From NCBI RefSeq assembly GCF_030159095.1, contig NZ_BRXS01000001.1, forward strand, positions 806,001 through 870,000: a stretch of DNA of 64,000 bases. Direction: 5' to 3'. This DNA comes from Roseisolibacter agri (GTDB taxonomy: Bacteria > Gemmatimonadota > Gemmatimonadetes > Gemmatimonadales > Gemmatimonadaceae). The translations under genes were made by a program, and so were the position numbers. The notes beneath the pieces were generated by a model. That model was not told the origin of the DNA, ran no database searches, and worked only from the letters and a program-made list of their open reading frames with translations. Positions 57,794-64,000 of this stretch are shown piece after piece; position 1 is the first letter of the stretch; every line of letters starts with the position of its first letter.

Positions 57794-58558
57794 CTATCCG
57801 GCCGTGGTGAGCGCGCGCTGCTCGGCCGCCGTCAGCGCGCGCACCGCGCCCTTCGGCAGGTCGCCGAGGGCGAGCGGGCCGATGGCGACGCGCACGAGGC
57901 GCAGCGTCTCGACGTCGCGCGCGGCCAGCATGCGGCGGATGTGGCGGTTGCGCCCCTCGTCGAGCACGACCTCGAGCCACGCGGTGCGGTCGCCGCTGCG
58001 CAGCACGCGCACCGCCTTCGCGGCCAGCGTGTCGCCCTCCTGCGTCGCGACGCCCGCGCGCAGCGCGTCCAGCAGCGCGTCGTCGGGCACGCGGTCGATC
58101 TGCACGTGATAGGTGCGGTCGACGTGCGATGCGGGATCGAGCAGGCGCGCGCCCCAGCGCGTGTCGTTGGTGACGAGCAGCAGCCCCTCGCTCGCCTTGT
58201 CGAGGCGCCCGACGGGCGACAGGTGCGCGACGCGCGACGCGACGGGATGCGTCGCCAGCAGGTCGTGCACGGTGGGCGCGCCGCGCGCGTCCTCGCGCGA
58301 CACGACCACGCCGCGCGGCTTGTTCATCGCCAGGTAGACGCGCGCGGCGGCGCGCACCGGGTCGCCGTCGACGGCGATCGCGTCACGCCCCGGATCGACG
58401 CGGTGCGACGGCTCGCGCACCACGCGGCCGCCCACGCGCACGCGCCCCGCGCGGACCCACGCCTCGGCGTCGCGACGCGAGCAGACGCCCAGCTTGGACA
58501 GCGCGCGCGCCAGCGAGACCGCGTCGCGCGGGCCCGCGGCGTCAGGGCGAGACCGCAC
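57794..58558 (-). CDS. Pseudouridine synthase, RsuA/RluB/RluE family
   Basis: 254 residues from GTG 58558. An S4 RNA-binding domain (about 14-70: SLARALSKLGVCSRRDAEAW) precedes the catalytic domain with VGRLDKASEGLLLVTND, in which D120 is the catalytic Asp. NKPRGVVVS and EGRNRHIRRML are further signatures. It isomerises a specific uridine of rRNA (RluB-like by the S4 domain); the target position cannot be told. The start overlaps the end of the GlcG-like gene by 17 bp. Confidence 0.9.
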   Translation of the reverse strand: MRSRPDAAGPRDAVSLARALSKLGVCSRRDAEAWVRAGRVRVGGRVVREPSHRVDPGRDAIAVDGDPVRAAARVYLAMNKPRGVVVSREDARGAPTVHDLLATHPVASRVAHLSPVGRLDKASEGLLLVTNDTRWGARLLDPASHVDRTYHVQIDRVPDDALLDALRAGVATQEGDTLAAKAVRVLRSGDRTAWLEVVLDEGRNRHIRRMLAARDVETLRLVRVAIGPLALGDLPKGAVRALTAAEQRALTTAG

Positions 58559-59024
58559 CCGCGCCCGCGGCGGCGACCACCGCGTCCTGCTGCGACGTCA
58601 CGCCGCTCACGCCCACCGCTCCCACGACGACGCCGTTGACGACGATCGGCACCCCGCCCTCCATCGGCAGGCCGTTGTCGGCGTTCAGCAGCGCCATGCG
58701 GCCGGCGGTGATCGACGAGTCGAGCGACTTGGTGGGGCGGCGAAAGCGTGCCGCCGTGCGCGCCTTGGCGCGCGACAGCTCGATGCTGAGCGGCGGCGCG
58801 CCATCCAGGCGCAGGAAGGCCGCGAGCTCGCCGTACGCGTCCACCACCGCGATCGACACGTCCCACTTGTTCCGGCGCGCCTCGGCCTCGGCGGCGGCCA
58901 GCGCGCGGCGCGCGGCCTCGGTGGAGAGCACGCGGGCGTCGCGCAGCTGCGCGGACAGTCGGCCGGGCAGCGCGAGCGCGACGACGGCGACGAGCGCGGC
59001 GAGCGAGCGGCGGGCGTTGGACAT
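58542..59024 (-). CDS. Secreted GlcG/HbpS family protein (DUF336)
   Basis: 160 residues. Signal peptide LAALVAVVALALPGRLSAQ. The HbpS/GlcG fold is clear: SIAVVDAYGELAAFLRLDGA, the SRAKARTAARF block and GGVPIVVNGVVVGAVGVSG. Exported members bind haem or other cofactors and may sense redox stress; several relatives are cofactor-binding subunits. Stop overlaps the pseudouridine synthase start. Confidence 0.88.
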   Translation of the reverse strand: MSNARRSLAALVAVVALALPGRLSAQLRDARVLSTEAARRALAAAEAEARRNKWDVSIAVVDAYGELAAFLRLDGAPPLSIELSRAKARTAARFRRPTKSLDSSITAGRMALLNADNGLPMEGGVPIVVNGVVVGAVGVSGVTSQQDAVVAAAGAGAVSP

Positions 59025-59072
59025 GGGGGCGTCGTGGAGGGAGCGGCGGCCGGTCGACCGCGCGCCCGCAAG

Positions 59073-59738
59073 CTACGCGTCGGAGGGCGCGTCCCGCGAG
59101 GCGTCGCCGATGGGATGCTCGTCGGTGTGCAGGCGGAACTCCGGCAGCTGCAGCCCCCACCAGATGGCGGCGAAGCGCACGCTGGCGACGACGCCCATGC
59201 CGACCAGCGTCGCGGCGCCACGCGCGACGCCGAGCGCCTCGAGCGCGAAGTAGACGCCGGTGCCCGCGATGGCGGCCGTGGCGTACAGGCTGCCGCGCCG
59301 CAGCACGACCGGGATCTCCGCGCTCAGCACGTCGCGGATCGCGCCGCCGGCCGCACCCGTGACGGTGCCCAGCACGATGCCGCCCGCCGCCGAGATCCCG
59401 GCCCGCTCGGCGATCTGCGCGCCCGAGACGCTGAAGAGCGCGAGGCCGAGCGCGTCGGCGACGAGCATCGCGGTCTCGTGCGGGCGGGTGCGCTGGTGCC
59501 GCACCAGCCACACGGTGCCGAGGCCCGACACCGTGATGACGACGATGTAGCGCGGGTCGGCGAGCCAGAAGATCGGGTGCCGGTCGAGCAGCACGTCGCG
59601 GATGGTGCCGCCGCCGATCGCGGTCACGAGCGCGAGCGCGAGCACACCGATCAGGTCGAGCCGCTTGCGGCCCGCGGCGAGCGCGCCGCTGACGGCGAAG
59701 ACGGCAACGCCGATGAGGTCGAGGACGTACAGGAGCAC
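59073..59738 (-). CDS. TRIC / UPF0126 family cation channel
   Basis: 221 residues from GTG 59738. Seven membrane helices in two inverted repeats; each carries the TRIC glycine signature: FAVSGALAAGRKRLDLIGVL with GGGTIRDVLL, and FSVSGAQIAERAGISAAGG with GGAIRDVLS. The KEV-like region is replaced by basic residues as in bacterial TRIC. These trimeric channels conduct K+ and Na+. The C-terminus is an acidic tail (FRLHTDEHPIGDASRD). Confidence 0.9.
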   Translation of the reverse strand: MLLYVLDLIGVAVFAVSGALAAGRKRLDLIGVLALALVTAIGGGTIRDVLLDRHPIFWLADPRYIVVITVSGLGTVWLVRHQRTRPHETAMLVADALGLALFSVSGAQIAERAGISAAGGIVLGTVTGAAGGAIRDVLSAEIPVVLRRGSLYATAAIAGTGVYFALEALGVARGAATLVGMGVVASVRFAAIWWGLQLPEFRLHTDEHPIGDASRDAPSDA

Positions 59739-59926
59739 GGCGGGGGCGGAGCGTGAGGAGCGTCGGACGGACCGTGGAATCTGGCGACGTCGGCGGCCAG
59801 CGGGCTCGGCGATGTTGTCAGGGAAGTCAGTACGTCTTGTCGGGGATTCCCTGTTGCGCGCGTGCTGTGCCGCGGGCGACCGTCGCACCGGCCCGTGGGT
59901 CCGACCGCTCTCCCGACGGAGGACGT

Positions 59927-61222
59927 ATGCCCGCCACCGTTCCGATCGATCGCGAGGTGCTCAGCAACCTCCGGCATGGGGACGAGCAGGCGCTCGAGCG
60001 CCTGTTCCGATCCAACTACCCGCAGCTCGCCGACAAGGCGCGGGCGGAGCTGGACGATCCGGCCGTGGCGCCGCGCGTGGTCGAGGGCGCCTTCCTGAGG
60101 GTCTGGGCGGACCGGGCGCAGTTCGAGACGCCCGAGGCGCTCGACCACTTCCTGCAGCGCTCGGTGCACGAGGGCGCGGTGCGCGAGAAGAGCCGCCGCG
60201 CGGCGCTGCACCGCTTCGAGCAGCGCGAGGGGGTGAAGCCCGGGACGACCGGCGCGCACGCGGTCGCCGACCTGCCGGTGGACGCGGCGTGGGCGCACGT
60301 CAGCGCGATCCTCCACGCGCCGCCCGTCGACGCGGCGCACGTGGCCGACGTGCGGCACGAGCACTCGCGCCACGAGGCGGCGCAGCACCTCGCGTCGGTC
60401 GCGAAGCGGCCGCCCTGGGTCGCGCCGGTCATCATCGCGGTCGCGCTGGCGGCGGCGTTCACGCTCGGCATGCGGTGGATGGACCGCGCGGGCGGCGACG
60501 TCGCGGTGAACAGCGCGCTCTCGTCGCCCGACCTGCGCGTGCGGGTGACGCGCCCGGGGGAGCGCGCGGCGCTGACGCTCACCGACGGCAGCCGCGCGAC
60601 GCTCGGCGCCGACTCGAAGATGAGCATCCCGCCGTCGTTCGGTGAGCCGATGCGCGCGCTGGCGCTCGAGGGCGCGGCGTCGTTCAACGTGCAGGACGGC
60701 GGCACGCGCCCGTTCCACGTGCGCACGCCGCAGGCGATGGTATCGGCGGTCGGCACCGCGTTCGACGTGCGCGCCTTCCCGGCCGACGCCCGCACGCTGG
60801 TGCGCGTGCGCGAGGGCACGGTCACGGTGCGCGCGCGCGAGGGCGACGAGACGCGCACGCTGGCGGCCGGCGACTACGTGGAGGTCGGCGCGAAGGGCGA
60901 GATGCGAGACGTGGCGAACGACGCGCGCGACGGCGCCTTCGCGTGGGCCGACAACCGGATGGTGCTCCGCGGCCGTCCGCTGCGCGAGGCGATCGCCGAG
61001 GCGCATCGCTGGTTCGGGCTGACGCTGCTGGTGCCCGACTCCGCGCTGCTGGCGCGTCCGGTGAACGTGGACGTGGAGCTGGGCTCGACGCGCGCGCTGC
61101 TGGCGGACCTGGAGAAGAGCGGGCGCCTGACGTTCGGCTACGAGGACCAGCGGATGGTGCTGCGCGACGTGGCGGACAAGCGGGCCGCCACGAAGGCGCC
61201 GGCCGCGAAGCCCACGCGCTGA
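59927..61222 (+). CDS. Sigma-70 region-2-like domain fused to membrane FecR and STN-like domains
   Basis: 431 residues with strong ribosome-binding site GGAGGACGT. Residues 13-95 resemble ECF sigma region 2 (LRHGDEQALERLFRSNYPQL, VVEGAFLRVWADRAQFETPE, FLQRSVHEGAVREKSRRAAL), but there is no region 4: a linker and one membrane helix (about 165-183) follow. Then comes a FecR domain (TLTDGSRATLGADSKMSIP, LALEGAASFNVQDGG, VSAVGTAFDVRAFP, VREGTVTV) and a C-terminal STN/DUF4974-like part (MVLRGRPLREAIAEAHRWFG). FecR proteins are anti-sigma factors that sense signals through outer-membrane partners. No sigma or TonB receptor gene is adjacent. Confidence 0.82.
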   Translation: MPATVPIDREVLSNLRHGDEQALERLFRSNYPQLADKARAELDDPAVAPRVVEGAFLRVWADRAQFETPEALDHFLQRSVHEGAVREKSRRAALHRFEQREGVKPGTTGAHAVADLPVDAAWAHVSAILHAPPVDAAHVADVRHEHSRHEAAQHLASVAKRPPWVAPVIIAVALAAAFTLGMRWMDRAGGDVAVNSALSSPDLRVRVTRPGERAALTLTDGSRATLGADSKMSIPPSFGEPMRALALEGAASFNVQDGGTRPFHVRTPQAMVSAVGTAFDVRAFPADARTLVRVREGTVTVRAREGDETRTLAAGDYVEVGAKGEMRDVANDARDGAFAWADNRMVLRGRPLREAIAEAHRWFGLTLLVPDSALLARPVNVDVELGSTRALLADLEKSGRLTFGYEDQRMVLRDVADKRAATKAPAAKPTR

Positions 61223-61250
61223 CGCACCCGCACTGCGGACTGCGCGCTGC

Positions 61251-61370
61251 GGATCCGAACGACAACTGCAGGGCGGGATGACAGGATGACCAGGAGGCTC
61301 CGCGGAGCGCATGGAACGTCACGCCGCGCGGAGCCCCCTTGGTCATCCTGTCCAGTGTCGTTCCGCGTCC
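61251..61370. repeat. 120 bp palindromic element, copy 2
   Basis: The left end GGATCCGAACGACAACT (61251-61267) matches the complement of the right end of the 44328-44487 element at 16 of 17 positions. GACAGGATGACCA (61280-61292) pairs with 61340-61352, and GAACGACAACTG (61257-61268) with 61353-61363 except one base. Adjacent stretches around GGCTCCGCG also pair. Confidence 0.8.
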
Positions 61371-61389
61371 CGCGCGCCGGTCCCCTGTG

Positions 61390-61525
61390 CCTTCGGGAGG
61401 GATGCGGATGCTGCGGATGGAGCGGATCTGACGGATCGCCCCACATGGCGGCGACGTCCCATGCGCCACACGGCGCGATCCGTCAGATCCGCTCCGATCC
61501 GGAGCATCCGCATCCTCCCCAAAGG
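61390..61525. repeat. 136 bp palindrome, second family
   Basis: 61390-61440 pairs with 61472-61525 nearly throughout; both arms contain ATGCGGATGCT and GAGCGGATCTGACGGATCGC. The 30 bp centre is unpaired. The repeated GCGGATG wording differs from copy 2 next to it, so this is a different element family. Confidence 0.8.
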
Positions 61526-61601
61526 CCAGCAGCCCGGGCGCGACGTCGGCTGCCGAGGGCACGGAGCACGAGAATCCGCAGCCCGCAGTCCGCAGCGCCC
61601 T

Positions 61602-61973
61602 TCAATCCAGTCGCACCGCGTCCGCCCCTGCCGTCCGGCGCTCCCGGGCCTGCGCGCGCGGCAGCGGCGGCACGTCGCTGCCGACGATGTTGAACACCTC
61701 GCGGTGGCCCGACTGCACGAGCGGCACGAAGCGCTGGTACCATGCGCGCCACTCGTCGGTCATCGCCTCGCGCATCTCGCGGTCGAACGTCGACAGGTCG
61801 TCGTACGTCGACTCGAGGACGAGCGTGTAGTACGGGCCGGCGAGGTCGGTGAGGAGCCGCACGTCCTTGGCGAGGCCGCCGCGCCGCAGGAAGTCGAGCC
61901 CCTCGCGCCACAGCGCGACGGCCTCGCGGGCGGCGCCGAACTTGAGCTGGAACACGTCGCGGATGAGGATCAT
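61602..61973 (-). CDS. NIPSNAP-like dimeric alpha/beta-barrel protein
   Basis: 123 residues. The pattern ILIRDVFQLKFGAAREAVAL, YYTLVLESTYDDLSTFDRE and WYQRFVPLVQSGHREVFNIV corresponds to a NIPSNAP/ferredoxin-like dimeric barrel. No catalytic residues are clear. GGAGGTGCGAG precedes the ATG. It stands alone beside the palindromic repeat cluster. Confidence 0.75.
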   Translation of the reverse strand: MILIRDVFQLKFGAAREAVALWREGLDFLRRGGLAKDVRLLTDLAGPYYTLVLESTYDDLSTFDREMREAMTDEWRAWYQRFVPLVQSGHREVFNIVGSDVPPLPRAQARERRTAGADAVRLD

Positions 61974-62051
61974 CTCGCACCTCCGTGCTGGACGGTGAGC
62001 GACGCGGGGTGAAGCGGCGTCGGGGCGCCGACCCCGCGACCCTCCACGGTG

Positions 62052-62525
62052 TCACGCGCCGACGATTCCGTCGAGAGGCGGATCCTCCCACGCCACCGCG
62101 TCGCCGACCGCGAGCACGCCGTCCTCGAGCACCTGCGCGTACGCGCCGCCGCTCCACGGCGTGCGCCGCATGGCGGCCTGGAGGCCGGGAACGGCCTCGT
62201 CCATCCGCTCGCACGGCTTCGTCTCGCCGCCGATGCGCAGGCGCACGCCGCCCACGTGCAGCACGCGGCCGCGCGTGCCGGCGAGCGAGACGCCGCGCAC
62301 GAGCAGGTTGGCCCGGCGCGCGACCGGCGGCGCATCGCCGCCCGTCTCCTCCATCAGCGCCTCCCACTCCTCCTCCTCCAGCAGCGTCACCTGCCGGAAG
62401 CGGCTGCGGTCCGCGCTGCCCACCAGCCCGCGTCCGGCGACCACCTCGGCGCGCGCCACGGCGTCCATGGGGCCGCGGTGCGCGCGCTTCACCCAGATCG
62501 CCGCCAGCGTGCCCGTCGTGCTCAC
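62052..62525 (-). CDS. MOSC domain protein
   Basis: 157 residues. Contains the beta-barrel MOSC core with RANLLVRGVSLAGTRGRVLH and the conserved Cys of GGETKPCERMDE (C105), which in this family handles sulfur or molybdenum cofactor. It is short, with only the MOSC domain, like YiiM or small MOSC proteins; its substrate is unknown. The start GTG overlaps the LysE-type stop (GTGA). Confidence 0.87.
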   Translation of the reverse strand: MSTTGTLAAIWVKRAHRGPMDAVARAEVVAGRGLVGSADRSRFRQVTLLEEEEWEALMEETGGDAPPVARRANLLVRGVSLAGTRGRVLHVGGVRLRIGGETKPCERMDEAVPGLQAAMRRTPWSGGAYAQVLEDGVLAVGDAVAWEDPPLDGIVGA

Positions 62526-63148
62526 CGGCGGCCCGCCAGCGCGAGGCGCACGCCGAGCGCGACGAAGAGGGCGCCCGTGGCGCGCTCCAGCAGCTGCGCG
62601 GCGCGCGCGCTGCGGCGCAGGCGGCCGGCCGCGCCGCTGGCGCCCAGCGCGACGGCGAGGTTCACGATCGTCCCCGACGTGTCGAACAGCAGGCCGAGCG
62701 CGAGCACCTGCAGTGCCGCGCTGCCGCGCGCGGGATCGACGAACTGCGGCAGGAACGCGAGGAAGAAGAGCGCGACCTTCGGGTTCAGCACGTTGGTGAC
62801 GACGCCCTGCCGGAACACCGCCCAGCGCGACGCCGGCGCGAGCGCACGTTCGGCCAGCGCCGACGGACGCCAGAGCGCGCGAACGCCGAGGTACACGAGG
62901 TACGCCGCGCCCGCGAGCCGCACGATCGTGTAGGCGACCGGCACGGCGGCCAGCAGCGCCGCCAGCCCGAACGCCACCAGCGCGATGTGCACCAGCGTGC
63001 CCGCCGCGATGCCGAGCGCGGAGGCGACGCCCGCGCCGCGCCCCTCGGACGCGGAGCGCGCGGCGACGTAGAGCATGTCCGGGCCGGGCGTGAGGTTCAG
63101 CGCCAGGCCGGTGGCGAGGAAGAGCAGGAGGGCGTCACGATCGGGCAC
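62522..63148 (-). CDS. LysE/RhtB family exporter
   Basis: 208 residues from GTG 63148. Six membrane helices with the RhtB signature LALNLTPGPDMLYVAARSAS near the start and NPKVALFFLAFLPQFVDP in the middle. Members export amino acids such as lysine, threonine or homoserine lactones. GTG 63148 is chosen since it starts just before helix 1; an earlier ATG would run into the phoD start region. Confidence 0.88.
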   Translation of the reverse strand: MPDRDALLLFLATGLALNLTPGPDMLYVAARSASEGRGAGVASALGIAAGTLVHIALVAFGLAALLAAVPVAYTIVRLAGAAYLVYLGVRALWRPSALAERALAPASRWAVFRQGVVTNVLNPKVALFFLAFLPQFVDPARGSAALQVLALGLLFDTSGTIVNLAVALGASGAAGRLRRSARAAQLLERATGALFVALGVRLALAGRR

Positions 63149-63203
63149 CGAGGCAACCTGCACGGGTCGCGCGCGGCGCGCCACGGCTCCATCCTTCCGC
63201 GCC

Positions 63204-64000
63204 ATGGACCGCCGACTCTTCCTCGCCGACCTGACGCGCGCGGCCGCGCTGTGCGCCGTCGTGCCCAACGTCTGGCGCGTCACCACGCGCCCGCGCCTCG
63301 CCGACGATCCGTTCCAGCTCGGCGTCGCGTCGGGCGATCCCACGCCCACCGGCGGCGTGCTGTGGACGCGCCTCGCGCCGCGGCCGATGGAGCCGGAGGG
63401 CGGCATGGACGGGCAGCGCGTCGTCGTGTCGTGGGAGGTGGCGGAGGACGAGGCGTTCGCGCGCGTCGTGCAGCGGGGCCGCGCGACGGCGGCGTTCGAG
63501 CTGTCGTACAGCGTGCACGTGGACGTCGACGGCCTGCAGCCCGACCGCTGGTACTTCTACCGCTTCTCGACCGCCGGCGCGACGGGCGCGACGAGCCCCG
63601 TCGGGCGCTTCCGCACCGCGCCCGCCGCGGGCGCGATGACGCCGCTGCGCTTCGCGGTCGCGTCGTGCCAGAACTACGAGCAGGGGCTCTTCACCGCCTA
63701 CGCGCACATGGCGCGCGAGGAGCTGGACCTCGTCACGCACCTCGGCGACTACATCTACGAGTACGCGCCGGTGCCGCGCCGCGTGCGCCAGCATGCGGGG
63801 CTCGAGATCCGCACGCTCGACGACTACCGGCGGCGCTACGCGCAGTACAAGGCGGACACGATGCTGCAGGCCGCGCACGCTCGCTGCCCGTGGGTGCTGA
63901 CGTGGGACGACCACGAGGTGGACAACAACTACGCCGGCACGCACGGCGAGAACGGCTTCGAGTCCGAGGAGCAGATGCGCACCCGCCGCGCGGCGGCCTA
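63204..64000 (+). CDS. phoD: Alkaline phosphatase D (PhoD) family protein, N-terminal part
   Basis: At least 265 residues; the gene continues beyond the window. The Tat-type start is MDRRLFLADLTRAAALCAVV. Then come the PhoD N-terminal domain (LGVASGDPTPTGGVLWTRLA, DGLQPDRWYFYRFSTAG) and the metal-site blocks RFAVASCQNYEQGLFTAY, THLGDYIYEY and WDDHEVDNNYAG. PhoD is an exported Ca/Fe-dependent phosphodiesterase/phosphatase that frees phosphate. It diverges from the LysE gene with 55 bp between them. Confidence 0.93.
   Translation, partial: MDRRLFLADLTRAAALCAVVPNVWRVTTRPRLADDPFQLGVASGDPTPTGGVLWTRLAPRPMEPEGGMDGQRVVVSWEVAEDEAFARVVQRGRATAAFELSYSVHVDVDGLQPDRWYFYRFSTAGATGATSPVGRFRTAPAAGAMTPLRFAVASCQNYEQGLFTAYAHMAREELDLVTHLGDYIYEYAPVPRRVRQHAGLEIRTLDDYRRRYAQYKADTMLQAAHARCPWVLTWDDHEVDNNYAGTHGENGFESEEQMRTRRAAA

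Larger units (their letters stand above)
61232..61596. repeat. Outer inverted repeat enclosing two palindromes
   Basis: 61232-61254 and 61574-61596 are complementary at 21 of 23 positions (core CTGCGGACTGCG). They bracket two complete palindromic elements, so almost the whole 379 bp gap between the FecR gene and the NIPSNAP gene is folded repeats with no coding sequence. Confidence 0.75.

Noticed and set aside
1-64000. tRNA, rRNA, riboswitch, CRISPR array, transposase or prophage genes
   Set aside because: I looked in the intergenic gaps for cloverleaf-like ends, evenly spaced direct repeats and transposase motifs; the only repeats found are the palindromic elements and one 15 bp tandem repeat.

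Overview
This is a 64 kb chromosomal window of very high G+C content, densely packed with short intergenic gaps and many start/stop overlaps. It encodes diderm machinery: a complete type II secretion operon, outer-membrane beta-barrel proteins, lipoproteins and Tat substrates. The mix (paired Tat proteins DUF1800/DUF1501, S9 peptidase, GlcG-like protein, long-form IspH, FecR-type protein, extreme GC) resembles Gemmatimonadota such as Gemmatirosa. That placement rests on family resemblance only; there is no rRNA or tRNA gene in the window to confirm it.

Layout. 1-6700: a partial gene, a cardiolipin synthase-like PLD enzyme, a GNAT, a TetR regulator with a readable promoter/operator, an ECF sigma factor, a CGNR zinc-finger protein, a YjjX-type NTPase and IspH. 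6700-18600: a mutarotase-like protein, a DUF4864-like secreted protein, a serpin lipoprotein, an S9 peptidase/CPBP protease/TMEM175 channel chain joined by GTGA overlaps, a Tle-like alpha/beta hydrolase, and an acyl-CoA dehydrogenase plus kinase pair of the LvaC/LvaA or ACAD10/11 type. 19000-28300: DUF1206, MsrB, a FadN-FadA beta-oxidation operon, a GlsB-like membrane protein, an ankyrin protein, orphan TrpF with DinB, and MaoC. 28470-38320: eleven type II secretion genes in the order H-I-J-K-L-M-C-D-E-F-G, almost all overlapping. 38400-41500: the Tat pair DUF1800 and DUF1501.

41800-51900: cupredoxin lipoprotein, MBL hydrolase, FRG-domain protein, VOC protein, HrpB helicase, L,D-transpeptidase and several unknowns. 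52300-59740, all on the minus strand: two paralogous outer-membrane proteins, a LamG-like secreted protein, histidine phosphatase, DUF411, a 4Fe-4S/CDGSH protein, RsuA/RluB-type pseudouridine synthase, GlcG and a TRIC channel. 59900-64000: an unusual protein that joins a sigma-70 region-2-like domain to a membrane-anchored FecR/STN module, then NIPSNAP, MOSC and LysE proteins and the start of PhoD.

The most notable signals are the sigma2-FecR-STN fusion; a family of intergenic palindromic elements with shared ends (44328-44487 and 61251-61370, the latter nested in a larger palindrome, with an unrelated palindrome beside it); the TetR promoter, where an operator fills the -35/-10 spacer and the mRNA appears leaderless; and the compact T2SS operon with non-canonical residues before two pseudopilin cleavage sites. 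No CRISPR array, tRNA, rRNA, transposase or prophage was seen.
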